Positions 8,622 through 15,914 of a stretch of DNA of 64,000 nucleotides are shown piece by piece. The notes beneath the pieces were generated by a model. It searched no databases, was not told where the DNA came from, and worked only from the letters and a program-made list of their open reading frames with translations. Within the stretch, counting starts at the first letter, position 1. Every line of letters begins with the position of its first letter. This DNA is from Enterococcus_K sp051713825 (GTDB lineage Bacteria; Bacillota; Bacilli; Lactobacillales; Enterococcaceae). The stretch is taken from the NCBI RefSeq assembly GCF_051713825.1, contig NZ_JBIOQR010000001.1, positions 3,596,001 to 3,660,000 on the forward strand. Direction: 5' to 3'. The position numbers were made by a program, and so were the translations under genes.

Positions 8622-9326
8622 TTAAATCGTTACTAATCGTAATTTGGTAATATTTTTGTACGTCGAAAGCTCTTCAATAACTTCCGCATACGTTAATCCT
8701 CTTGGTAAATCAATCGTATAAATATTCGTGTAAATTCGATAATCCCCGACAAATTTCACATCAAAATTGACGTCATCAATCTCTATTTTGCGATCTTCAA
8801 AATACTGAGAAATAAAACTTTTTGTCTCTTCTCGATGGATATATTGAACCTCTAATTTTTTAGTGGTCGGAATGTGAACAATCCGTTTAACTAAGGTCAA
8901 AGCAAAAAATATTGCTAAAAAGCTAGAAAGTGCGATTGCATAAAAGCCCATCCCAATCGAAATACCCACTCCTGCCACAGCCCATAAAGAAGCTGCGGTT
9001 GTTAAACCGGTCACTGAACGTTTGGTTACGATAATCGTTCCTGCACCTAAGAACCCAACACCACTGACCACTTGAGCTATTAATCGAGCTTCATCTGAAC
9101 GAATCACGCCTGCCAATCTAGGATTGTCTATCGCTGCTTGAATAGCACTACTGGCAATCTCGACTTGAATCAGCGCAATAATTGTCGCCCCTAAACAAAC
9201 TAAAATATGCGTCCGCATGCCAGCCGGTCGACTTTTATATTGCCGTTCAAATCCAACTACACCACTCATTAAAATGGCTAAGACTAGCCGTAAAATAATT
9301 TCAGGTATTGTTAATGGACTAACCAT
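8622..9326 (-). CDS. MgtC/SapB family membrane protein
   Basis: 234 residues: four to five membrane helices up to about residue 140, then a cytoplasmic ACT-like tail. The signature GFERQYKSRPAGMRTHILVC and VSGVGFLGAGTIIV are typical of MgtC, a protein linked to growth at low magnesium and to F-ATPase or phosphate control in pathogens; in Gram-positives the role is poorly known. GAGGTGACAGGAA precedes the ATG. Likely co-transcribed with the downstream phosphatase. Confidence 0.9.
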   Translation of the reverse strand: MVSPLTIPEIILRLVLAILMSGVVGFERQYKSRPAGMRTHILVCLGATIIALIQVEIASSAIQAAIDNPRLAGVIRSDEARLIAQVVSGVGFLGAGTIIVTKRSVTGLTTAASLWAVAGVGISIGMGFYAIALSSFLAIFFALTLVKRIVHIPTTKKLEVQYIHREETKSFISQYFEDRKIEIDDVNFDVKFVGDYRIYTNIYTIDLPRGLTYAEVIEELSTYKNITKLRLVTI

Positions 9327-9531
9327 TTCCTGTCACCTCACTCTTTTAACTATACCACTCTTAGACCAAATTATCACCCGAACACCCCATGAAAATTTGG
9401 TTTTTGCTTTCAAAAAAACGGCTAGTTTATGTAAAAAAGAAAGACCTGTACACACTGACAGCTACCAAATAGAAAACAAACAAAAATAAGTATTTTCTAG
9501 TCGTCCATTCGTTTGGCGGCTCCCACAACTT

Positions 9532-10380
9532 CTAGTTTTCTGTTGCTAAGTAAGCTTTTACCTCTTCCTCATAAGCAAATTTTTGATTCTGTTCAAAAAG
9601 ATAGTCACGGTCATGCGTTCGAGTACCACCTTTTTCCAGAGTTTCTTGGTACGCTTCAAAGTAGGCTAAATCTGCCTTCTGTGCTCTTTCAAGTTCTTGA
9701 TTTATCTCATACTTCACTTGCCGGAAGCTGACATCTAGTGCGCCTTCTTCATCAACAGAAAGAATTGCATAGTGAGCCCGTCCTTCTTTTCGAAGATTTT
9801 TTCTTGCACAAAAAGGATACCCCACGGCTCCTGGATTAATGACCAATTGTTCTGTGTGGCTATATCTCATTAACTGATGGTGAACGTGTCCGTATACCGC
9901 AACATCGATTGCTTGACTACTAAACAATCCATCAAAATTTTCTTGGTCTGCTGTTGGTATAAGTGCACCGCCGCTATTATTATTTGGCAAATTATGTGCA
10001 ATACTGAAGGTTAACCCATTTAATGATTGCGTCTGATTTAACGGTCGATTTCTTAATGTATTGACGTTCTTTTTGGACAGCTTTTTAAGTAAATCCATCC
10101 CTAGTTTTGCTATGTAAATATCACATGGGTCCTTCACATCAAAGTGCTCATTCTTCTCATCCACCATCAGCAAAAGATCATCCCAATTTCCCTTAACCCA
10201 AACAGATGGATTCAAAGAGTCAACCAACTCGAAAATTTCTGATGTTCCCCATCCGTGCATCAGAATATCCCCTAAAATCCATGCATCGGTTATTTCCTCT
10301 TGTCTAGCATCCGCAATCGCTGCTTCAAAAGCTGTTACATTTCCATGTATGTCAGAAAACAAAGCAATTTTATGTTTCAT
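9532..10380 (-). CDS. Calcineurin-like metallophosphoesterase
   Basis: 282 residues. Metal-binding motifs appear in order: FSDIHGN (~8), WILGDILMHG (~36), KGNWDD (~64) and YGHVHHQ (~165), followed by NPGAVGYPF. This is the YfcE/MPE-type phosphodiesterase fold, with two metal ions. No signal peptide, so cytoplasmic. Substrate unknown. Start taken at ATG 10380; a TTG immediately upstream is possible, but the GTAGGA box fits both poorly. Monocistronic. Confidence 0.85.
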   Translation of the reverse strand: MKHKIALFSDIHGNVTAFEAAIADARQEEITDAWILGDILMHGWGTSEIFELVDSLNPSVWVKGNWDDLLLMVDEKNEHFDVKDPCDIYIAKLGMDLLKKLSKKNVNTLRNRPLNQTQSLNGLTFSIAHNLPNNNSGGALIPTADQENFDGLFSSQAIDVAVYGHVHHQLMRYSHTEQLVINPGAVGYPFCARKNLRKEGRAHYAILSVDEEGALDVSFRQVKYEINQELERAQKADLAYFEAYQETLEKGGTRTHDRDYLFEQNQKFAYEEEVKAYLATEN

Positions 10381-10383
10381 CAA

Positions 10384-10976
10384 TCCTACATCCCTTCTGT
10401 TGTCCTACAGTTATTTATTTTTCTTATGCTCATGATACCCTAACAACCCTAGTTTTAGTCAACCTTTACTCAAATTTCACACAGAGAATAGCAGCACTTA
10501 CTAACATACCAAGAATTCACAACAAAAGAAGCGAAACTGCGATTTACGTGGACGTCTGAGCTTAGTTGATTTTTTGTAAGAGGAACTCTTATCCCGGTCA
10601 GCTCACTATTGACAGCAGCCGTACTCATAAATTTGACAGTAAAAAACTCAGGTCGAGTAGTGAAAAACTCCGAAAATCAATATGCTCTAACAAGTTCTTC
10701 ACATCTATTCCAAGCATTCGAGAAAGCCGTTACACAAAATAAAATTGATTGAACTTGAAGGAACTGGAAGAGCCCTCCTAGAAAACGAATCGTTTACGAA
10801 GGAATATGAAAATAAAAAATAAACCGATATATATTTTATGAAGCCTCATTTCTATGCGTAACAAGGTACTTTATATTTTTCTTGAAAATTTCCAGTTTTG
10901 AAGATATATCCCTTTCGCAAATTTCAAAAAATTTCAAATAAAAATTCCTAATCGTTTACTTTGTAAACTAAAAATA
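10384..10976. other. Gene-poor stretch with a possible decayed coding segment
   Basis: No intact gene is seen. At 10660-10752 the plus strand reads GTG-KNSENQYALTSSSHLFQAF and on, to a stop; one frame over, 10751-10822 continues ELEGTGRALLENESFTKEYE before a stop, as if one frame had been broken by an indel. I do not recognise the product. The remainder is AT-rich and featureless apart from the promoter that begins at 10977. Confidence 0.3.
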
Positions 10977-11005
10977 TGGATTTTCCTTTAAAAAGATGAT
11001 ACAAT
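10977..11005 (+). promoter_or_regulatory. Promoter of the antitoxin RNA
   Basis: TGGATT, a 17-base spacer ending in TGA, and TACAAT: an extended -10 promoter that points at the small RNA starting near 11012. Confidence 0.65.
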
Positions 11006-11010
11006 TACTT

Positions 11011-11046
11011 TGCGATACGAAATTAATTAAAAACAATTTTAGTACC
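11011..11046 (+). repeat. Direct-repeat blocks shared by antitoxin and toxin genes
   Basis: TGCGATA at 11011 and 11191, ACGAAATTAATT at 11017 and 11202, AAACAATTTTAG at 11031 and 11218 (the last followed by tACC or cACC). Order is conserved and spacing differs slightly. They supply the antisense pairing regions and suggest the antitoxin arose by partial duplication of the toxin 5' end. Confidence 0.85.
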
Positions 11047-11086
11047 AAAAAAGCCAACCTACTGGAATAGGTTGGCTTTTTCTTTT
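11012..11086 (+). ncRNA. Antitoxin small RNA of an Fst/par-type I toxin-antitoxin locus (RNA II)
   Basis: A predicted ~75-nt transcript from an extended -10 promoter to the terminator at 11047-11086. It has no ORF. Three blocks, TGCGATA, ACGAAATTAATT and AAACAATTTTAG(t)ACC, repeat in the same order on this strand inside the toxin gene (11191-11233). The RNA is therefore complementary to the toxin mRNA over its ribosome binding site and start. Size, convergent orientation and shared terminator match RNA II of pAD1 par. Not seen by ORF-based annotation. Confidence 0.75.
11047..11086. terminator. Bidirectional terminator shared by toxin and antitoxin
   Basis: AAAAAGCCAACCTA pairs with TAGGTTGGCTTTTT around CTGGAA. 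T or A runs on each side let it stop both the plus-strand antitoxin RNA and the minus-strand toxin mRNA, as in par loci. Confidence 0.9.
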
Positions 11087-11136
11087 CACTGTTGCGACAC
11101 CAGCGTTGGAGCTAGTAGCAACTGCATGGTTATCGT

Positions 11137-11223
11137 CTAATCGTCTAGCCAATGATTAACTAACGCAATTATTAGTCCCACTAAGAGTGGTGCGATAACC
11201 AACGAAATTAATTTCTCAAACAA
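11137..11223 (-). CDS. Fst-family type I toxin peptide (28 residues)
   Basis: A TTG-initiated frame gives (M)FEKLISLVIAPLLVGLI-IALVNHWLDD. The core LISLVIAPLLVGLI next to a WLDD tail closely matches Fst of plasmid pAD1 (SLVIAPIFVGLV, charged end) and chromosomal Fst-like peptides: one membrane helix and a polar C terminus. The Shine-Dalgarno AAGGTGGTG lies six bases before TTG; the in-frame GTG codons are inside it and so are unlikely starts. Ectopic expression of this family damages the membrane. Flanked by its own promoter (11259-11264) and antisense RNA. Located between a metallophosphoesterase gene and nagB, with no other mobile functions. Confidence 0.85.
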   Translation of the reverse strand: MFEKLISLVIAPLLVGLIIALVNHWLDD

Positions 11224-11264
11224 TTTTAGCACCACCTTATGTGGCAGTTGCCTTTTATATTATA
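11224..11264 (-). promoter_or_regulatory. Toxin promoter and structured 5' leader
   Basis: Minus-strand TGGTATAAT is an extended -10 box, giving a start near 11252 and a transcript of about 205 nt to the shared terminator, like RNA I of pAD1. The leader begins with the hairpin GGCA-AC-TGCC, then CCAC-ATAAG-GTGG, which would bury the ribosome binding site. Sequestration of the start by a 5' stem is a known feature of fst mRNA. Confidence 0.7.
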
Positions 11265-11480
11265 CCACTAGCGTTGTAGGGAAAACCAAAACCTGACAAA
11301 TGTTTTTCAAATACCATTTTCATGAATAAGTACAACTTAAAAACTTCATTTTTAGAAATAGATTTTTCTAATAAATCCATCTGCCCCACTAGTTTTCAGA
11401 TACCTGACGAAGAGGTCAATAAAAATCCATTTTAGCGACAATTTTAACTTCATACTTTTAGCACGCAAACCTTTTCCAGC

Positions 11481-11512
11481 AAAAAAAGCACAGCCATAGA
11501 CTATGCTTTTTT
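11481..11512 (-). terminator. Terminator of nagB
   Basis: AAAAAAGCAtAG and CTgTGCTTTTTT pair around TCTATGG and end in a T run on the minus strand, 30 bases after the nagB stop. The interval 11284-11480 holds nothing I recognise. Confidence 0.85.
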
Positions 11513-11541
11513 AACAACCAGACAGTGTGACAAACCGACTC

Positions 11542-12243
11542 TTACAGTTTGCTTCCTGCAGCGTCATCAATAATTACGACTACATCTGGATGGTTTTGCA
11601 AGGCACTGGCTGGCACGTGAGTCGTTACAGCTCCGTTAATCATTGCTTTTATCGCATCTGCTTTGTTTTCACCATAAGCCATAAGAACCATTTTTTTACC
11701 TTTTAAGATAGAACCAATGCCCATAGAAATCGCCTTAGTCGGCACATCTTCTACCTTGTCAAAGTAACGTTTGTTTGATTCAATTGTTGATTCAGTTAAG
11801 TTCACCACAGCTGTTCCACCATCTAGAGGAGCACCAGGTTCGTTAAAGCCGATATGGCCGTTTGTACCAATTCCCAAGATTTGGATGTCAATTGGATGCT
11901 CATCAATAATTGAGTCATAATGCACACATTCAGCTTCTGGATTTTCCGCTTTGCCGTTAGGGACAAACGTTTCTTTAAATGGTTTTTTATCAAATAATTG
12001 AACATTCATGAAGTGACGATAGCTTTGCGCATCATCTCCGCCTAAGCCCAAGTATTCATCAAGGTTAATTGAAACCATCTCACGAAAATCAATCTCGCTA
12101 TTTCTCATTTCTTTATATAATGTTTCTGGCGTGCTACCTGTCGCTAAGCCTAATACCTTTGCTCCATTGTTTATGCCTGATTGAATAATTTCAAATGCCT
12201 TTTTTCCGCCTTCTTCAGCATCTCTCACACGAATGATTTCCAT
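11542..12243 (-). CDS. nagB: Glucosamine-6-phosphate deaminase
   Basis: 233 residues starting MEIIRVRDAEEGGKKAFEI. It converts glucosamine-6-phosphate to fructose-6-phosphate and ammonia, directing amino sugars into glycolysis. The family motifs are present: GLATGSTPETLY (phosphate binding), SINLDEYLGL (catalytic Asp), and GIGTNGHIGFNEPG (catalytic His). The start at 12243 has AAAGGAG eight bases upstream; a longer frame to 12285 would run into the promoter. Monocistronic, with a palindrome over the -10 box suggesting a dedicated repressor. Confidence 0.97.
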   Translation of the reverse strand: MEIIRVRDAEEGGKKAFEIIQSGINNGAKVLGLATGSTPETLYKEMRNSEIDFREMVSINLDEYLGLGGDDAQSYRHFMNVQLFDKKPFKETFVPNGKAENPEAECVHYDSIIDEHPIDIQILGIGTNGHIGFNEPGAPLDGGTAVVNLTESTIESNKRYFDKVEDVPTKAISMGIGSILKGKKMVLMAYGENKADAIKAMINGAVTTHVPASALQNHPDVVVIIDDAAGSKL

Positions 12244-12273
12244 GATGATTGCTCCTTTATCGTCTGTATTTTT

Positions 12274-12292
12274 GGTATAGTCCAATTATACC
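12274..12292 (-). promoter_or_regulatory. nagB promoter -10 within an inverted repeat (possible NagR-type operator)
   Basis: GGTATA-N7-TATACC overlaps an extended -10 (TGGTATAAT, attata at 12285-12290), 42 bases before the start codon. Amino-sugar genes in Firmicutes are commonly repressed by a GntR-family NagR that binds GGTATAG-like sites; that the palindrome is such a site is inference. Confidence 0.5.
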
Positions 12293-12461
12293 ATCGTTTT
12301 TTTCAGAGCGCAAGAATATGTCCTTCTTTTTTGTAATCAATACAACGTCATATAGGCCAAGGACTATTGAAATGAAAATGCCTAGAAAAAAAGCCACGAG
12401 GAGTAGCTTGTATACAATGACCATCATATTTGTTAGAACATTTTTAAAAGGAGGGATTATC

Positions 12462-12757
12462 ACGGCAACTATCAGAATTGACGATGACTTAAAAATGAGG
12501 CAGATAAAATGTTTGATGAAGTTGGAATGAATACATCCGTCGCAGTAAAACTATTTTTAACTAAATTTGTTAAAACTGGGAAATTTCCATTTGACATTGA
12601 GACGCTATCCTTTCAGCCCACTGATGAGACTGTTTCAGCCTTCAAAGAAACTGACAGTCTGATTACAAATAAAGACTTAGTCAACAATGAAGACTTGAGC
12701 AGCTATTTTACCAGAATGAATAGAGAAGCCTCCGAGGAAGAACGTGCTGAACGATAA
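12462..12757 (+). pseudogene. Broken RelB/DinJ-type antitoxin gene
   Basis: After AAAAGGAGGGATTATC the frame reads ACG-ATIRIDDDLK, where an intact homologue would have ATG. After a run of five A the frame shifts by one base and continues as NEADKMFDEVGMNTSVAVKL to a stop at 12757. Joined, this is a typical DinJ/RelB antitoxin (ribbon-helix-helix ATIRIDDxLK...DEVGMNTSVAVKLF, then a toxin-binding tail ending NREASEEERAER). Two lesions, a lost start codon and a lost base in an A tract, mark it as dead. Its SD is intact. Confidence 0.75.
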
Positions 12758-12851
12758 AACAACCACGCGCTTTGATAAAGATGTAAAAAAGACCACTGTC
12801 GACTTATGTAAGCTGCCTAGACCTAGAAACTCATTATTGCTCTTGCGTTAG
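12744..12851 (+). pseudogene. Remnant of a YafQ/RelE-type toxin gene
   Basis: Overlapping the antitoxin end in the usual way, GTG 12744 opens VLNDKTTTRFDKDVKKT, resembling the N terminus of YafQ toxins (TTxxFKKDxKK). The next codons do not match the family and a stop follows at 12849, so only the first helix survives. Confidence 0.55.
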
Positions 12852-13069
12852 TGTTAATGATGGTAATAAATGGCTCAATTTCATTAAAAATTTCCCTCTT
12901 ACTTGACAGAAAAAATTTCAGATGATAAAGTCTATTACAACAAAGAAGTCGAGGTGTAGAATGATGAATCGCCATATTAATCTGCCACTAATCAGAGAAA
13001 CAGCTTTTAACAACTGGATGATGAAGCATTGTTAAAAGCATATACAATAAGATTTTTATCCCTTTCTTC
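12852..13069 (+). other. Unassigned decayed-looking stretch
   Basis: Short open segments such as VSVNDGNKWLNFIKNFPL, TEKISDDKVYYNKEVEV and, after GAGGTGTAGA, a 24-codon frame MMNRHINLPLIRETAFNNW (12961-13035) succeed one another in different frames. They look like remains of one or more genes linked to the dead toxin locus. I recognise no product. Confidence 0.3.
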
Positions 13070-13214
13070 ATCGAAAAATGGTCAATTTTGACAGGTTTAT
13101 TTATTGTCGCCATTTTTCGATTATAAATCATTGACTTGTATATTTCGCTATCAACAATCGCTTTTGTTGATAGCTTTTTTCATTCCAGCAGAAAAGAGCA
13201 TGTCTCTTTATCTG
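13070..13214 (+). promoter_or_regulatory. Structured leader before the ABC-F gene, with an upstream terminator
   Basis: Three hairpins in a row. A perfect 12-bp inverted repeat ATCGAAAAATGG / CCATTTTTCGAT (13070-13121). A strong terminator CTATCAACAA / TTGTTGATAG followed by CTTTTTT (13148-13180). A weaker hairpin GCAGAaAAGAG / CTCTTtaTCTGC (13187-13214). The terminator sits 65 bases before the ABC-F ATG and has no intact gene before it, so it may be an attenuator. Whether transcription enters from upstream is not clear. Confidence 0.45.
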
Positions 13215-13245
13215 CTATTTTTATTGACAGAAAGAAGGAACACAC

Positions 13246-14772
13246 ATGTTAACATTAACAAACATTACGCAACAATTTGGAGAAAAGATTCTTTACGAAG
13301 GAATTGATTTGCAATTAAATAGAGGCGAACACATGGGCTTAATTGGTCAAAATGGCGCTGGTAAGAGTACACTGATTAAAATTATCACGGGAGAAATCTT
13401 ACCCGATGATGGCCGAATTGCTTGGCAAAAGAACGCCCATGTTGGTTACTTAGATCAATATGTAGAGGTTGATGAAACACTCAATATTCGCGAATTTTTA
13501 CGTTTGGCTTTTAAAAATGAATTTGAAAAAGAAGCGGCAATTGCCCAATTATATACTGAATATGGAGAAACCTTCGATGATCGGTTATTAGAAAAAGCAG
13601 GCCGTTTGCAAACAGAATTAGACCAAGGAGACTTTTATCAGATAGACACGCTAGTTAATGAGATGAGCACGGGGCTTGGAATTGATGTTTTAGGCATGGA
13701 TTCTCAATTAAAAAATCTTAGCGGCGGCCAACGTTCAAAAATTATCTTAGCTAAATTATTACTAGAAAAACCGGATGTCCTAATCTTGGACGAGCCGACT
13801 AACCACTTGGATGATGAACACATCACCTGGCTCACTCAGTTTTTACAAGAATTCTCTGGGGCCTTTCTAGTTGTCTCTCATGACCGCGCATTCTTGAATC
13901 AAATCACTACACATATAGCTGATATTGAGTTTGGTCGCTTAATCAAATACACAGGAAACTTAACTCAAGCGCTCAAACAAAAAGAACAAAATCGAGAGTC
14001 TTATTTACGACAATACCATGCACAACAAAAACATATTGAAAAAACAGAAAGTTATATCCGTAAATACAAAGCTGGATCACGCTCAACGATGGCCAAAAGT
14101 CGTCAAAAACAATTAGATAAAATCGATCGACTAACCCCACCGGGAAGTGCAGCAAAACCTAATTTTGATTTTCCTTATGCGCCAATCGTGACAACGTTAG
14201 CTTTAGAAACGACGGCTCTTGTAATTGGTTATGAGCGCCCTCTGTTGACACCTATTAATTTAACGATTCGTTATGGGGAAAAAGTCGCTATTCGTGGTTT
14301 TAATGGCATTGGAAAATCGACCTTACTAAAAACATTAATTGATGAACTACCCAAACTAGGCGGTGACTTCCATTTTCCAGAAAATACCCAACTAAACTAT
14401 TTTTCGCAAGATTTAGTCTGGAGTAACCCGTTTGAAACGCCGCTACAATACTTGAGTGATTTGTATCCAAAAGCGACCATTAAGGAACTCCGCAAACATC
14501 TTTCACGAGCTGGTTTGCCTAACCAACTAGCTCAAGAACCCCTATCAACGCTTAGTGGTGGCGAACAAACCAAGGTTAAGCTTTGCCAAATGACGATGCA
14601 AAAAGGCAACTTCTTAATTCTCGATGAACCGACAAATCACATTGACCAAGAAACCAAAGTCAGCTTGCAAAAAAGTCTTGCTACATTTGCAGGAACGGTC
14701 ATCATCGTTTCTCACGAACAAGAATTTTACCAAGATATCGTTAGCCGTGTGATTGAAATTAATGCGGAGTAA
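13246..14772 (+). CDS. ABC-F family ATP-binding protein (YfmM-like)
   Basis: 508 residues with two ABC ATPase domains and no membrane segment. Domain 1: Walker A GQNGAGKSTL (~34), signature LSGGQRSK (~160), Walker B VLILDEPTNHLDD. Linker ~235-300 is basic (YIRKYKAGSRSTMAKSRQ), the P-site tRNA-interaction region. Domain 2: GFNGIGKSTL, LSGGEQTKVK, FLILDEPTNHID. ABC-F proteins act on the ribosome, either in translation quality control or in antibiotic protection. The length and KNAHVGYLDQYVEVDETLN segment fit the YfmM subgroup rather than Msr/Vga resistance proteins, which is a judgement by eye. AGAAGGAACACAC precedes ATG. Confidence 0.85.
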   Translation: MLTLTNITQQFGEKILYEGIDLQLNRGEHMGLIGQNGAGKSTLIKIITGEILPDDGRIAWQKNAHVGYLDQYVEVDETLNIREFLRLAFKNEFEKEAAIAQLYTEYGETFDDRLLEKAGRLQTELDQGDFYQIDTLVNEMSTGLGIDVLGMDSQLKNLSGGQRSKIILAKLLLEKPDVLILDEPTNHLDDEHITWLTQFLQEFSGAFLVVSHDRAFLNQITTHIADIEFGRLIKYTGNLTQALKQKEQNRESYLRQYHAQQKHIEKTESYIRKYKAGSRSTMAKSRQKQLDKIDRLTPPGSAAKPNFDFPYAPIVTTLALETTALVIGYERPLLTPINLTIRYGEKVAIRGFNGIGKSTLLKTLIDELPKLGGDFHFPENTQLNYFSQDLVWSNPFETPLQYLSDLYPKATIKELRKHLSRAGLPNQLAQEPLSTLSGGEQTKVKLCQMTMQKGNFLILDEPTNHIDQETKVSLQKSLATFAGTVIIVSHEQEFYQDIVSRVIEINAE

Positions 14773-14817
14773 ACGAAAAAGAGCGTCAGCATAATTTCTT
14801 ACTACTTACAAAAAAAC

Positions 14818-14860
14818 AGGCGCAGCTTTCGGTGAGTCATCAAAAGTTGCGCCTCTTTTA
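14818..14860 (+). terminator. Terminator after the ABC-F gene
   Basis: AGGCGCAgCTTT pairs with AAAGtTGCGCCT around a 19-base loop, followed by CTTTTATT. Confidence 0.85.
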
Positions 14861-14964
14861 TTCTTACCTTGAAGTAGAATCTTCCTGTACTCTATTATAA
14901 ACACTGGCCTATCAACATTATGAACGTAAACATTATGTTTGTGTTCATAATTAAAAATTAGTGA

Positions 14965-15257
14965 CTGAGCATGGGACATAACTCAAAAAGTTATGCCCAT
15001 GCTCCTATTTCCCGAATAAACGGTGGGCGCAGAAGCAACTCCATCTGCACTGCGCAAAAAGACTCCGATCTCATCAATCTCTAAAGGTGGAACACCTTAA
15101 GAATTGAAGGACGTTGTTCCGCTCTCAACAACTTCTACGCATGGGACATGCTAGAGTTGAAGGTTCGGAAATAAGCTGAAATTCACAAAAATTTGAAGAG
15201 CAATTTTCGTGGATTCCCTCTTATTTCTCGGAGTTAAACACTTCTGTCCCAACCTCT
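14965..15257 (+). repeat. Dispersed modular intergenic repeat, copy 2
   Basis: Begins with a hairpin GAGCATGGGACATAAC / GTTATGCCCATGCTC and ends GTCCCAACCTC, giving imperfect inverted ends. Internal modules: CAACTCCATCTGCA, TCTCTAAAGGTGGAACACC-TTAAGAATTGAAGG, CGCTCTCAACAACTTCTACG, CATGGGACATGCTAGAGTTG and CTCGGAGTTAAACACTTC. The same modules occur at 61415 and, inverted, at 46907 and 7417. No ORF and no transposase. Confidence 0.8.
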
Positions 15258-15349
15258 TTATCATTTGACGAAGCTTACTAAACAACAGCCAGTTCACCGC
15301 TTAAAAAATGCCTGATTAATAAGAGCTGCCTTATAATCTGTTGGATTGC

Positions 15350-15667
15350 TCAGGCGGTTTCCCCTTCAATAAATAATAGGTCGCCTTCACCAATCGGATA
15401 ACCTTCTCTTGTTAAACTAAAGGTATCAATGCCGATAAGGATATTCCAATCATCCATATCAGAAACAGGCGTGTGTCCTACCACTTGTTTTGGGTAGTTT
15501 GGATTACAATGCGCCAATAGCGTATACGTATAGTCTGTCCAAATCAATGAACCGTATTTAGAGCTCCCTCCTCGTGTTGTGTCAACTAATATTTCTATCA
15601 CTCGATTCACTAATGGTAGAATGATTGTTTCTTTTAAGCGCATGTCTCCAACTGCTAATAAGCCCAT
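15350..15667 (-). pseudogene. Fragment of a serine/threonine-type metallophosphoesterase
   Basis: 105 codons containing SLIWTDYTYTLL, YPKQVVGHTPV, LIGIDTFSL and YPIGEGDLLFIEGE. The GHTPV-x-x-IDTFS pattern is the C-terminal half of PPP-type phosphatases. The N-terminal metal motifs (GDxHG, GDxVDRG) are missing: the sequence upstream of the apparent ATG is not open in this frame. No ribosome binding site precedes the ATG at 15667. Most likely a truncated pseudogene beside a repeat copy. Confidence 0.5.
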
Positions 15668-15817
15668 CGCCCATTTCCACTTTCGTCGCTAAAGATAAAC
15701 GCTCCGCACAAATCCTAAACTTTTGAAACTTACTTTTTGCTTAAAAACTAGAACAAAGAACTGAACCTTATCATTTCAGTTTAGAGAAGGCAACAAAAAT
15801 TAAGCTGACGCGTACCA

Positions 15818-15873
15818 AAAAATCCTTTCAAACGAACATCTGCTGCTTTTTTGCAGGCTCGTTTGAAAGGATT
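15818..15873 (-). terminator. Terminator of the beta-glucoside operon
   Basis: AATCCTTTCAAACGA and TCGTTTGAAAGGATT form a 15-bp stem; the minus-strand side continues TTTTTGG. It is about 40 bases after the bglA-type stop. Confidence 0.9.
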
Positions 15874-15914
15874 CATTTTATTATTTAAGTGTTCTTCTAA
15901 ATCAGCGAATTGTT

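Noticed and set aside
12257..12463. Small minus-strand membrane protein frame (VIVYKLLLVAFFLGIFISIV...)
   Set aside because: It looks membrane-like but has no ribosome binding site, its start lies opposite the antitoxin SD and its end contains the nagB promoter; probably chance in AT-rich DNA.
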